From the NCBI GenBank assembly GCA_040756415.1, contig JBFLYZ010000039.1, positions 1-33,700 on the forward strand: a DNA stretch of 33,700 nucleotides. The letters are read 5' to 3'. The translations under genes were made by a program, and so were the position numbers. The first letter of the stretch is position 1. The number at the start of each line of letters is the position of its first letter. The notes below the pieces were generated by a model. It saw only the letters and a program-made list of their open reading frames with translations, searched no databases and had not been told where the DNA came from. Positions 23,844 through 31,866 of this stretch are shown one piece after another. This DNA comes from JBFLYZ01 sp040756415. GTDB taxonomy: Bacteria; Bacteroidota; Bacteroidia; JADZBD01.

Positions 23844-26072
23844 TCAGTACTTAATGATCTTTTTCGAGAACGTGCCCGCCCCGCCTTCCATCCGCACCGT
23901 ATAAAGTCCTGCGGGAAGCGCGCTCAGGTCGATCGCGTTTGTTCCCTGGGTCAAACTGGCGCTGATCAGCACTTCGCCCACCATATTGTAAAGGCTCATC
24001 GTGCTCTGCGCATCGCTGGCGATCACGTTCAGTACATCCTGTGCCGGGTTGGGATAGATCAGGAAGGCAGCGTCAGCGGCTGACTCCATTCCGGTGAACG
24101 GCAACACCTCGTCAATTCCGAAGTAAGGCACCTTGTTATAAGCGGTGACGGTGATATGGATGGTATCCGGCATGGTAACGGGCGCAAAAGCTATCGTGGC
24201 GCTTCCCCCGGAAACGAAGCCGGTGCCCAGAACGTTTCCATTCAGCATCAGGCAAACCAGGGCCCCATCGGTATTGCACGTTACCGTAAGCTGCGATACC
24301 CCGAGCTGGTCGGTGGCAGGGTGGCTAACGGTCATGGCTGCGGGATTGTCGGTGCGTACCATTACCGAAGGATCGCCAAAAATGGTCCAGGTGTCGGTCA
24401 TGTCCATGCCTGACGTGCCATAAGCATCGTTCATCTGCATGCAGGCATTCATGGTTATGCCGCCAAAGGTGCGCTTGATATTGTTGGAATAGGCTTCGCT
24501 CAGGATGTCGTTCATGGCATCCTGGCCCTCCATGGGCTCATCCCAGTACTGGTTAATGGTCGACATGATGGCTCCAACAGCGCCCCTGGGCTGCCCGTTC
24601 ACATCCCTGGCGCGCAGCCAGTGCTCGGCAAAGCAGAAGTTGCCGTTGAAATCGCCATTTACACAAGCCACTGAAAAGATAAACGGGTATTTCCCATTGT
24701 TGGTGAGATTGTCAACGTTGGCAGAGCTGAATCCAGAGGATACCCAACTGCTGGCGCTGCCATGCCCGCAGTAGTTGATAATGCTGAGGCCCGCATTGAT
24801 CGCGTTGCTGATCATGGCGGGGGTGGGGTTGCCGGGCGCATCCTGTCCGCCCTGGCTTCCGTCAAACATTTCATGCATGGAAGAGTAGGTGTAACCGGTC
24901 AGCACGCTGCCGATCGTGCGTATATGCTGGTAGTCCATCTGGTTGTCGTCACCGGGCCCCTGGTCGGAGGCGATGCCCATACCGGTCTTATACCAGGGGT
25001 CGTTAGGAACGGGGTTCCTCTCATATTCTATGGTCCTGTTCACCTGAACCGTCACGTCCGTGATGCTTTCCGCGGAGAAACGTCCAACGAAAATATCCGG
25101 ATACCGGTCATTGCCTACGAGGTAGCTGTATCCCACGTCCGAATCACCGCTCGCGGCAAAGTACATGGGTGTAATATGCTGCGCATCGCCCACCAGCAGC
25201 ACGAAAGTGAGCCCGTTGGTGGTATAGAAGTTCTGGATATAGTTCTTGATGGAGGTTGCATTGTTGCCCACGGATGAGATCGGCACCATGGTAACGGGAA
25301 TACCGATCTTAATTTTCCAGTCTACGAAAGGCTGCATGGCCGCCATATAGGGGTCGTTGCAGATGATGAGCATGTTGCCGTACTCACCCAGCGGGGTATA
25401 AAGCGGGAATACGTTTTTGTTCAGGAAATGGTTCTCGTATATGTTCGCGAACTGGGCGTCCACCGTTTCAAATGCCGAATTACGGTAAAGGGGATTGATG
25501 CCGTTATCGTCTTTTTTGGTCACTTTCACGGTGATCTCGGAATAAACGCGCAGCACCCGGGTGACCGGGTTATACTGGAAAGGATAAGCGACAACGGTCT
25601 GGCCTCTCAGGTCACGGATGATATACGGGTCGCGCAGACCGGCCAGGGTGCCGGGGAAGAACTGGTTTTGCGCGTATTCGCTTCCCTTTTCAAAAGGCAC
25701 TGCATCCTTGTCTGTGCTGCGGAAAAGGGTTCCTTTCGATGGCGCGATATCCGTGTTCGGGTAGTCAACATATACGCCCGAAACAACCTTAACCTCCATG
25801 TGCGCCAGGTCAGGGATGATCACCGAAGCGGTGAGTTTGGGCAGATCGGGCGCTCCTTTTTTGAGTATGGGCGTGGCACCCTCCGATTTAATGATAACAG
25901 CCTGGCCCCACGGGGTGCTTACGGCTTGCTGGTCGAAAACGCCCGTGCTGAAGGTGATCACCGATTCGTTCTGGCTTCCTGCTACCAGCTTTGCGCCTTT
26001 GCCGTTCGAGGCAAAGAGGCAGGTGGGGGCGATTAGAACGAGAGAAAAAAGGCGGAGTAGTCGTGATTTCAT
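23844..26072 (-). CDS. T9SS-secreted C25 (gingipain-family) cysteine protease
   Basis: A 742-residue secreted protease. Its parts are a signal peptide (about 1-22), an N-terminal prodomain of the Peptidase_C25 propeptide type (to about 225), and a catalytic domain with His437 in NYCGHGS and Cys470 in FSVACVNGDF, aligned with the gingipain His/Cys dyad. An Ig-like beta domain spans about 575-655, and the C-terminal T9SS sorting domain (YPNPAQDVLN at 673-682, MSLYNMVGEV, AGLYTVRMEG) spans about 670-742. It should be a surface or extracellular endopeptidase; Arg or Lys specificity cannot be told. The start is set at the ATG of 26072 because the signal peptide follows it and a textbook promoter lies upstream. 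It stands between two sugar operons without an evident link to them. Confidence 0.93.
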   Translation of the reverse strand: MKSRLLRLFSLVLIAPTCLFASNGKGAKLVAGSQNESVITFSTGVFDQQAVSTPWGQAVIIKSEGATPILKKGAPDLPKLTASVIIPDLAHMEVKVVSGVYVDYPNTDIAPSKGTLFRSTDKDAVPFEKGSEYAQNQFFPGTLAGLRDPYIIRDLRGQTVVAYPFQYNPVTRVLRVYSEITVKVTKKDDNGINPLYRNSAFETVDAQFANIYENHFLNKNVFPLYTPLGEYGNMLIICNDPYMAAMQPFVDWKIKIGIPVTMVPISSVGNNATSIKNYIQNFYTTNGLTFVLLVGDAQHITPMYFAASGDSDVGYSYLVGNDRYPDIFVGRFSAESITDVTVQVNRTIEYERNPVPNDPWYKTGMGIASDQGPGDDNQMDYQHIRTIGSVLTGYTYSSMHEMFDGSQGGQDAPGNPTPAMISNAINAGLSIINYCGHGSASSWVSSGFSSANVDNLTNNGKYPFIFSVACVNGDFNGNFCFAEHWLRARDVNGQPRGAVGAIMSTINQYWDEPMEGQDAMNDILSEAYSNNIKRTFGGITMNACMQMNDAYGTSGMDMTDTWTIFGDPSVMVRTDNPAAMTVSHPATDQLGVSQLTVTCNTDGALVCLMLNGNVLGTGFVSGGSATIAFAPVTMPDTIHITVTAYNKVPYFGIDEVLPFTGMESAADAAFLIYPNPAQDVLNVIASDAQSTMSLYNMVGEVLISASLTQGTNAIDLSALPAGLYTVRMEGGAGTFSKKIIKY

Positions 26073-26096
26073 GGGCGGCAGGATTTGGTTGCCTGA

Positions 26097-26127
26097 CAAA
26101 TATAGAAATAGATAATTAAAAAGCAAA
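26097..26127 (-). promoter_or_regulatory. Promoter of the C25 protease gene
   Basis: On the minus strand, TTTG (26127-26124), a 19-base spacer and TATATTTG (26104-26097) match the Bacteroidota -33/-7 consensus exactly. The leader to the ATG at 26072 is about 20 bases. This is the clearest promoter in the window. Confidence 0.8.
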
Positions 26128-26199
26128 TCCGCGGGCGGGCAAATCCTGCAACTTGTCGAAAGATACCGTGATCGGGAAAGGGGAAAGGGAGGGAATGCC

Positions 26200-27186
26200 C
26201 TACTTCACGTAATTCTCGAAACTCTTATGCTCTACCTTGCGCAGCTCTTCCGGAGAAAGCGATTTGAAATAAGCATAGGTGATCCTGAGCCCTTCGGCAC
26301 GGCTCACCTTAGGCTCCCAGCCCAGCAGCTTTTTGGCCAGTGATATATCCGGCTGGCGCTGTTTGGGGTCATCCTGCGGCAGGGGTTTGTACACCAGCTT
26401 CTGCTTGGTTCCCGTCAGCCGTATGATCTCTTCCCCGAATTCCTTGATCGTGATCTCGGCCGGGTTGCCGATGTTCACCGGCAATACGTACTCGCTCAGC
26501 AGCAGGCGGTAAATGCCCTCCACCAGGTCGTCAACGTAGCAGAAGGACCGGGTCTGGCTGCCGTCACCGAACACGGTAAGGTCTTCGCCTCTCAGCGCCT
26601 GCCCGATAAAAGCGGGCAGCACCCTTCCGTCATTGAGCCGCATGCGCGGGCCGTAGGTATTGAATATGCGCACGATACGCGTATCCAGTTTGTGAAAATT
26701 ATGGTAAGCCATGGTCAGGGCCTCCTGGAATCGTTTGGCCTCATCGTAACATCCGCGCGGCCCTACGGGGTTCACGTGCCCCCAGTAATCCTCGCTCTGC
26801 GGATGCACCAGCGGGTCGCCATATACCTCGGAGGTAGAAGCCACCAGTATGCGCGCTTTCTTGGCCTTGGCCAATCCCAGGCAGTTATGCGTGCCCAGCG
26901 AGCTCACCTTTAAGGTCTGGATAGGTATTTTAAGGTAGTCGATCGGGGAGGCCGGTGAGGCGAAATGAAGAATGTAACGGATATCACCGCTTATGCTGAT
27001 GTGCTGTGTAACATCATGGTGTACAAAACTGAAATCCGGGTTATCCTTCAGGTGGGCGATGTTCTGCATGTCACCGGTAATGAGGTTATCCATGCCGATG
27101 ACGCGGTACCCTTCCTTCAGGAAGCGGTCGCAGAGGTGGGAGCCCAGGAACCCGGCAGCCCCGGTAACCAGAACGGTCTCTTTCAT
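26200..27186 (-). CDS. UDP-glucuronate decarboxylase (UDP-xylose synthase)
   Basis: A 328-residue extended SDR enzyme converting UDP-glucuronate to UDP-xylose. It has the NAD motif TGAAGFLGSH (8-17), the UXS-typical HFASPASPIDY, the TSEVYGDPLVHPQ segment and the active-site YDEAKR. PRMRLNDGRVLPAFI is also characteristic. The start overlaps the ugd stop by 4 bases, so Ugd product would pass directly to it. It is the last gene of the wbpE-ugd-uxs operon. I see no strong terminator in the 127 bp after it; that gap holds the C25 promoter and two GGATTTGC direct repeats. Confidence 0.95.
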   Translation of the reverse strand: MKETVLVTGAAGFLGSHLCDRFLKEGYRVIGMDNLITGDMQNIAHLKDNPDFSFVHHDVTQHISISGDIRYILHFASPASPIDYLKIPIQTLKVSSLGTHNCLGLAKAKKARILVASTSEVYGDPLVHPQSEDYWGHVNPVGPRGCYDEAKRFQEALTMAYHNFHKLDTRIVRIFNTYGPRMRLNDGRVLPAFIGQALRGEDLTVFGDGSQTRSFCYVDDLVEGIYRLLLSEYVLPVNIGNPAEITIKEFGEEIIRLTGTKQKLVYKPLPQDDPKQRQPDISLAKKLLGWEPKVSRAEGLRITYAYFKSLSPEELRKVEHKSFENYVK

Positions 27187-28493
27187 TTGATGATCTCTCT
27201 TCCTATAGAATAATAGCTGAATCCCAGTTCGCGCATTTGCTGGAGGCCATACAAGTTCCTGCCGTCAAATATCAGTTTCTGCTTCATGAGCTTTCCCATC
27301 CGGTCGAAATCAGGGGTGCGGAACAGGCTCCATTCCGTGCAGATAAGCAGGGCGTCTGCTTTATCTAATGCCTCGTACTGATCGCTTGCATAGGTGATCT
27401 TTTCCTTCAGCAGGTTTTTAACATTGGACATGGCCTCGGGATCGTAAGCGGCAATATGTGCGCCCTCATTCAGCAAAGCTTCTATATTATACAGGGCCGG
27501 GGCTTCGCGTATATCGTCCGTATCGGGTTTGAAGGCCAGTCCCCATACCGCGATCTTTTTTCCTTTCAGGCTGCCTGAAAAATGCTGCCTGATGCGCGAA
27601 ACAAGCACGGTTTTTTGTTCCTGGTTGACCGCCATCACCGCTTCAAGCATACGAAAGCCGTATCCGGCATCATCCGCGCTCTTGGCAAGGGCCTGCACGT
27701 CTTTTGGGAAACAGCTTCCGCCATATCCGATACCGGGAAAGAGGAAGCGTTTGCCTATGCGCTCGTCAGCCCCTATGCCTATGCGTACCATATCCACATC
27801 CGCGCCCAGCTTCTCGCAAAGGTTGGCGATCTCGTTCATAAACGTGATCTTGGTCGCCAGGAAGGCGTTGGCTGCATACTTGGTCAGTTCGGCCGAGCGC
27901 TCGTCCATAAAGATGATCGGGTTGCCCGAGCGCACATACGGCTTGTACAGGTCTTCCATTATTTTCTTCGCCCTGTCGGAAGTGGTGCCGATGATCACCC
28001 GGTCGGGTTTCATGAAATCCTCCACGGCAAAGCCTTCGCGCAGGAACTCGGGGTTGCTGACCACATCGAAACCTGCCGTGCAGTTCTTTTGTATGGCCGC
28101 ATGTACCTTTTCGGCAGTTCCTACCGGCACCGTGCTCTTATCGACCACAACCTTATAATCCGAAATGATGCGGCCCAGTTCATCCGCCACGCCCAGCACG
28201 TAGCTGAGGTCGGCCGAACCGTCCTCTCCGGGCGGAGTGGGCAGGGCCAAAAAGATCACCTGCGCATTCTTTACCGCATCGGCAAGGTGAGTAGTGAATG
28301 AAAGACGCCCGGCACCGATGTTGCGGTTGAAGAGCACATCCAGGTGAGGTTCATAGATAGGCACTACGCCCTGGCGCAGCTTTTTGATCTTGTCTTCGTT
28401 GATATCGACACAAACCACATAGTTGCCCGTTTCTGCCAGGCAGGTGCCGGTGACCAATCCAACGTATCCGGTTCCGATGACTGCGATGTTCAT
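27183..28493 (-). CDS. ugd: UDP-glucose 6-dehydrogenase
   Basis: A 436-residue enzyme oxidising UDP-glucose to UDP-glucuronate with two NAD. It has the Rossmann motif GTGYVGLVTG at 7-16, conserved VPVGT in the linker, and the catalytic cysteine Cys261 in GIGYGGSCFPKD. VSNPEFLREG (146-154 region) and FKPDTDDIREAP are standard for Ugd and separate it from the HexNAc-specific enzyme at 19557-20843. It lies 18 bp after the aminotransferase gene and overlaps uxs by 4 bases. Confidence 0.95.
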   Translation of the reverse strand: MNIAVIGTGYVGLVTGTCLAETGNYVVCVDINEDKIKKLRQGVVPIYEPHLDVLFNRNIGAGRLSFTTHLADAVKNAQVIFLALPTPPGEDGSADLSYVLGVADELGRIISDYKVVVDKSTVPVGTAEKVHAAIQKNCTAGFDVVSNPEFLREGFAVEDFMKPDRVIIGTTSDRAKKIMEDLYKPYVRSGNPIIFMDERSAELTKYAANAFLATKITFMNEIANLCEKLGADVDMVRIGIGADERIGKRFLFPGIGYGGSCFPKDVQALAKSADDAGYGFRMLEAVMAVNQEQKTVLVSRIRQHFSGSLKGKKIAVWGLAFKPDTDDIREAPALYNIEALLNEGAHIAAYDPEAMSNVKNLLKEKITYASDQYEALDKADALLICTEWSLFRTPDFDRMGKLMKQKLIFDGRNLYGLQQMRELGFSYYSIGREIIK

Positions 28494-28511
28494 GATGGGG
28501 ATGAGTGGATA

Positions 28512-29651
28512 TCAATTAACAAATTCGAGTACCGTATCCGTAACGTACTTCAGCGATCGCTCATCGAGCTCTGTATGCATGGGCAGTGATATCACGTTCC
28601 TGCAAAGCTGCACGGTGTAGGGAAAGTCCTCATCCTTAAAGCGCGGGCTTGCATAGGCTTTCTGGTGATGCAGCGGTTTGGGATAATAGATCATGGCAGG
28701 AATATCCTTGCCCGCAAGATGCTCTTTCAGCTTGTCGCGGTCCACCCCGTTCAACGTTAACGTATACTGGTGGAACACGTGCGTTGAGTTTTTGGCGCGT
28801 ACCGGTGTTTTGATCCTGGCGTGGCCGGCAAATGCCCTGTCGTAATAGGCTGCGGCCCTGTTCCGGGCGGCAGCGTATTCATCCAGGTGGCGGAGCTTGA
28901 TGCGGAGGATGGCGGCCTGTATGTTATCCAGGCGCGAGTTCACGCCAATGTCATCGTGTATGTATTGAACCGACTGGCCGTGATTGGCGATCATGCGCAC
29001 GCGTTTGGCCAGGGCATCGTCATTCGTGTAAAGCGCACCGCCATCGCCATAGCAGCCCAGGTTCTTGGATGGAAAGAAAGAAGTGCATCCGATAGTGCCT
29101 ATGGTACCGCCTTTAACCGTTTTTCCATTGGAAAAGGTATAATCAGCGCCTATGGCCTGTGCCACATCCTCGATCACATACAGCTTGTGCTTTTCTGCTA
29201 TCTTCATGATGGGCTCCATATCCGCGCATTGGCCGTACAGGTGTACCGGTACAATGGCCCGGGTCCTGGGAGTAATGGCCTTTTCGATAGCGGCCGGATC
29301 GATCGTGAACGTTTCGGGATTGATCTCCACCAGCACCGGGGTGAGCTTCAGCAGGGCGATCACTTCGGCTGTGGCCACGTAGGTAAAACTGGCTGTGATC
29401 ACTTCATCACCGGGCTGAAGATCGAGGGCCATCATGGCTATCTGGAGGGCATCGGTGCCGTTAGCGCAGGTGATCACGTGTTTTACGCCCAGGTAGGCGG
29501 CCAGTTCTTCTGAAAAAGCCTTTACCTCGCTTCCCCCGATGAATTGGGTGCTGTCGATCACGCGCTGGATGGCCTGGTCCACCTCGGGCTTGATCTTTTC
29601 ATACTGGCCTTTGAGGTCCACCATCTGGATCTTTTTCGCCACCTTTTCCAT
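28512..29651 (-). CDS. DegT/DnrJ/EryC1 aminotransferase, WbpE/WlbC type
   Basis: A 379-residue PLP-dependent sugar aminotransferase. The family opening MVDLKGQYEKIKPEVD, the TCANGTDAL phosphate loop (61-69), EDVAQAIGA (161-169) and the PLP-binding Lys196 in FFPSKNLGCYGDGGA are all visible. WbpE/WlbC transfers an amino group to C3 of the 3-keto UDP-GlcNAcA made by WbpB. This is the missing step of the wbpB/wbpD operon about 6 kb away. The ATG at 29651 is chosen over a longer frame because the family domain begins immediately after it. The first operon gene lies divergent from an outer-membrane protein gene. Confidence 0.9.
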   Translation of the reverse strand: MEKVAKKIQMVDLKGQYEKIKPEVDQAIQRVIDSTQFIGGSEVKAFSEELAAYLGVKHVITCANGTDALQIAMMALDLQPGDEVITASFTYVATAEVIALLKLTPVLVEINPETFTIDPAAIEKAITPRTRAIVPVHLYGQCADMEPIMKIAEKHKLYVIEDVAQAIGADYTFSNGKTVKGGTIGTIGCTSFFPSKNLGCYGDGGALYTNDDALAKRVRMIANHGQSVQYIHDDIGVNSRLDNIQAAILRIKLRHLDEYAAARNRAAAYYDRAFAGHARIKTPVRAKNSTHVFHQYTLTLNGVDRDKLKEHLAGKDIPAMIYYPKPLHHQKAYASPRFKDEDFPYTVQLCRNVISLPMHTELDERSLKYVTDTVLEFVN

Positions 29652-29670
29652 TGATTTTTCTATTTGAAGG

Positions 29671-29728
29671 GCGAAGATAGGCAATTTTGCAGAACGTTTC
29701 CCGTTAATGGAAGGTTGCCTATCTTTGC
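29671..29728. promoter_or_regulatory. Divergent promoter region with a 14-bp inverted repeat
   Basis: GCGAAGATAGGCAA (29671-29684) and TTGCCTATCTTTGC (29715-29728) form a 14-bp inverted repeat with one mismatch and a 30-base spacer. Each arm contains a -7-like element facing outward: TATCTTTG (29720-29727, plus) and TATCTTCG (29679-29672, minus, one mismatch). The plus-strand ATG at 29734 is only 6 bases past its element. Confidence 0.6.
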
Positions 29729-29733
29729 TAGGA

Positions 29734-30486
29734 ATGAAACGATTGATCGTATCGCTTATTGCGCTGCTGCCGGCTGCCGTAACCTTCGCCCAGGCCAATG
29801 TAAAGGATTCCTCCATCGCCTGCCCGCTGGTAAAGATGTCGTATGCACTGCAGTTGCCCGGGGCCGACCTGGCCGACCGTTTCGGCATCAACTCGAATAC
29901 CGGTCTTGCAATTCTGTACAAGACCCGCGGCAACCTGCTGTTCGGGATCGAAGGAACGTTCATTTTCGGCAATATGATAAAGGAAGACGGGATCCTTGAC
30001 AGTATTTCCACTGCCGATGGGCAGATCATCAGCCAGAACGGCACCTTCGCGACCGTGCGGCAGTTCGAGAGGGGCTTTACCGTTATGATGCAGTTCGGTA
30101 AACTGTTCCCGGTACTGGGGCCCAATCCCAATTCGGGTATTTTTTTTATGGGCGGGGCGGGGTTTATGCAGCACAAGATACGGATTGACGATATCGGCAA
30201 TGCATCGCCCCAGTTGTCGAAAGAGTACCGGAAGGGTTACGACCGCATGACGAACGGGCTGGTGGTTTCGGAGTTCATCGGCTATCAATACCTGAGCAAT
30301 AAGCGCATGATCAATTTTTACGTAGGCCTGGAATGTTACCAGGCCTTTACCAAAAGCCGCAGGAGCTGGGATTACGACCTGATGCGGGCCGATACGCAAA
30401 GCAGGTTCGACCTGCTGTACGGTATACGCGCAGGATGGGTCTTGCCGCTGTATAAAAAAGCCCCTGACGAATTCTATTACTACTGA
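29734..30486 (+). CDS. Outer-membrane beta-barrel-like protein encoded beside waaA
   Basis: A 250-residue exported protein with a clear Sec signal peptide (1-19, ending TFAQ) and an alternating-residue beta-strand pattern with glycine and aromatic girdle residues (LLFGIEGTFIFGN, GIFFMGGAGFMQHK, MINFYVGLECYQAF, LLYGIRAGWVLPLY). It ends in tyrosines. This suggests a small outer-membrane barrel, but I do not recognise a named family. Its stop overlaps the waaA start by one base (TGATG), so it is probably made together with the Kdo transferase and may serve lipid A or LPS biology; that role is inferred only from position. Confidence 0.8.
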   Translation: MKRLIVSLIALLPAAVTFAQANVKDSSIACPLVKMSYALQLPGADLADRFGINSNTGLAILYKTRGNLLFGIEGTFIFGNMIKEDGILDSISTADGQIISQNGTFATVRQFERGFTVMMQFGKLFPVLGPNPNSGIFFMGGAGFMQHKIRIDDIGNASPQLSKEYRKGYDRMTNGLVVSEFIGYQYLSNKRMINFYVGLECYQAFTKSRRSWDYDLMRADTQSRFDLLYGIRAGWVLPLYKKAPDEFYYY

Positions 30487-31742
30487 TGCGGCTGCTCTAC
30501 ACACTTACCGTTGCTGTATATCATATTGGTGTTTTGATCGCCTCGCTTTTCAATAAGAAGGCCGGATTATGGGTGCGGGGCCGCAGGAACCTGTTCGCGG
30601 AGATGGAAAAGCATGGCGCCAGGCTTCGCGAAGGCGATACGAAACTGTACTGGTTCCATTGCGCCTCGCTGGGCGAGTTCGAGCAGGGCAGGCCCCTGAT
30701 CGAGAAGATGAGGGAACAGCATCCGGGCTGCAGAATACTGCTCACTTTTTTTTCTCCTTCGGGGTTCGAGATCAGGAAGAACTATGCGGATGCCGACCTG
30801 GTCTGTTACCTGCCGGTGGATTATCCTTCCAGCGCCCGCAGGTTCATAGAACTGGTACGCCCTGATGCCGTGTTCTTCGTTAAGTACGAGTTCTGGTTCA
30901 ATTTCATTCATCATATTTCCGCGAAGAAAATACCCCTGTACCTGGTATCGGCCAATTTCCGTGAAGACCAGTATTTCTTCAAATGGTATGGGGCATGGGC
31001 CAGGAGATACCTGCGGAGCTTTACCCATATTTTTGTGCAGGCGGAGGAATCGGAACGCCTTCTGAAGCGATGCGGGATAGTAAATGTTACCGAAAGCGGG
31101 GATACGCGTTTCGACCGGGTGTTCGAGATAGCCCGTTCGGCCGCGGAGATACCGGTTGTGCAGCAGTTCGCGGCCGGGGGTTTTACGATCGTTGCCGGAA
31201 GCACGTGGCCGAAAGATGAGGAACTGCTGTCGGCACTTACCCTTGAAATGGCCGACACGCGGCTGGTCATCGCACCGCACGAGGTAGGGGAGGGGCATCT
31301 GCGCGAGATAGAGCAGCGATTCGCCAGGGCCGGAACGGTACGCTTCTCACAGTATAGCGGGCAGGACAAGGCGCGGGTAATGATCATCGATAACATCGGC
31401 ATGCTTTCATCCCTGTACCGTTATGGCAAAATCGCGTATATAGGTGGCGGCTTCGGTTCGGGCATACACAATATTCTGGAGGCGGCCGTGTACGGCATGC
31501 CCGTTCTGTTCGGCCCGAACCACCAGAAATTCCGCGAGGCGGATGAGCTGATAACCCGTGGCGGGGCCTTCACCGTGCGATCAGCGGAGGATATGCGCGG
31601 CCGCATCGCTTTTCTGCTCAGCGATCTCATGTTGCTGAAAATGGCATCGCTGGCGTCTGAAAACTACGTGCGCGAAAAGAAAGGGGCTACCCATAAGATA
31701 CTGCGTATGGTTGCCCTGGCCGGGGGGCAGGCCCACACCTGA
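30486..31742 (+). CDS. waaA: 3-deoxy-D-manno-octulosonic acid (Kdo) transferase
   Basis: A 418-residue inner-membrane-anchored GT30 glycosyltransferase that adds Kdo from CMP-Kdo to lipid A precursor. An N-terminal hydrophobic anchor lies at about 5-22. Family segments follow: WFHCASLGEFEQGRPLI, LLTFFSPSGFE, YLPVDYPSSARRF, KYEFWFN, STWPKDEELL, IAPHEV, and the C-terminal YIGGGFGSGIHNILEAAVYG and PVLFGPNHQKFREA. It is normal length. It is coupled to the upstream barrel protein. The 124 bp after it contain no clear terminator. Confidence 0.95.
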   Translation: MRLLYTLTVAVYHIGVLIASLFNKKAGLWVRGRRNLFAEMEKHGARLREGDTKLYWFHCASLGEFEQGRPLIEKMREQHPGCRILLTFFSPSGFEIRKNYADADLVCYLPVDYPSSARRFIELVRPDAVFFVKYEFWFNFIHHISAKKIPLYLVSANFREDQYFFKWYGAWARRYLRSFTHIFVQAEESERLLKRCGIVNVTESGDTRFDRVFEIARSAAEIPVVQQFAAGGFTIVAGSTWPKDEELLSALTLEMADTRLVIAPHEVGEGHLREIEQRFARAGTVRFSQYSGQDKARVMIIDNIGMLSSLYRYGKIAYIGGGFGSGIHNILEAAVYGMPVLFGPNHQKFREADELITRGGAFTVRSAEDMRGRIAFLLSDLMLLKMASLASENYVREKKGATHKILRMVALAGGQAHT

Positions 31743-31866
31743 TCAAACGATCCGTCATGCGTTTCGCCAGGACCGGATCATTGCCGGCCCTGTGCAATAT
31801 TTTCATCGCCCAAACGTCAATTAAAAAAGTGGCGTGCCACGGTATAATTCATCAATAGGGTTGAAA

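Noticed and set aside
29652..30200. N-terminal extension of the WbpE-like aminotransferase by up to 183 residues
   Set aside because: The family domain begins right after the ATG at 29651; the extension is antisense to the barrel protein and unlike any aminotransferase.
29728..30504. Minus-strand open frame of 258 codons opposite the barrel protein gene
   Set aside because: The plus-strand protein has a signal peptide, beta-strand pattern and coupling to waaA; the antisense translation has none of these and covers the whole gene as a shadow.
31749..31779. GATCCG / CGGATC inverted repeat after waaA as a terminator
   Set aside because: The stem is 6 bp with a 19-base loop and no T-tract follows it.
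31829..31848. Hairpin GTGGC-GT-GCCAC and a TATAAT hexamer upstream of the phosphatase gene
   Set aside because: The stem is only 5 bp with a 2-base loop, and its T-run lies on the strand that has no gene to terminate. TATAAT is the Enterobacteria form rather than the Bacteroidota -7 element, so I call neither.
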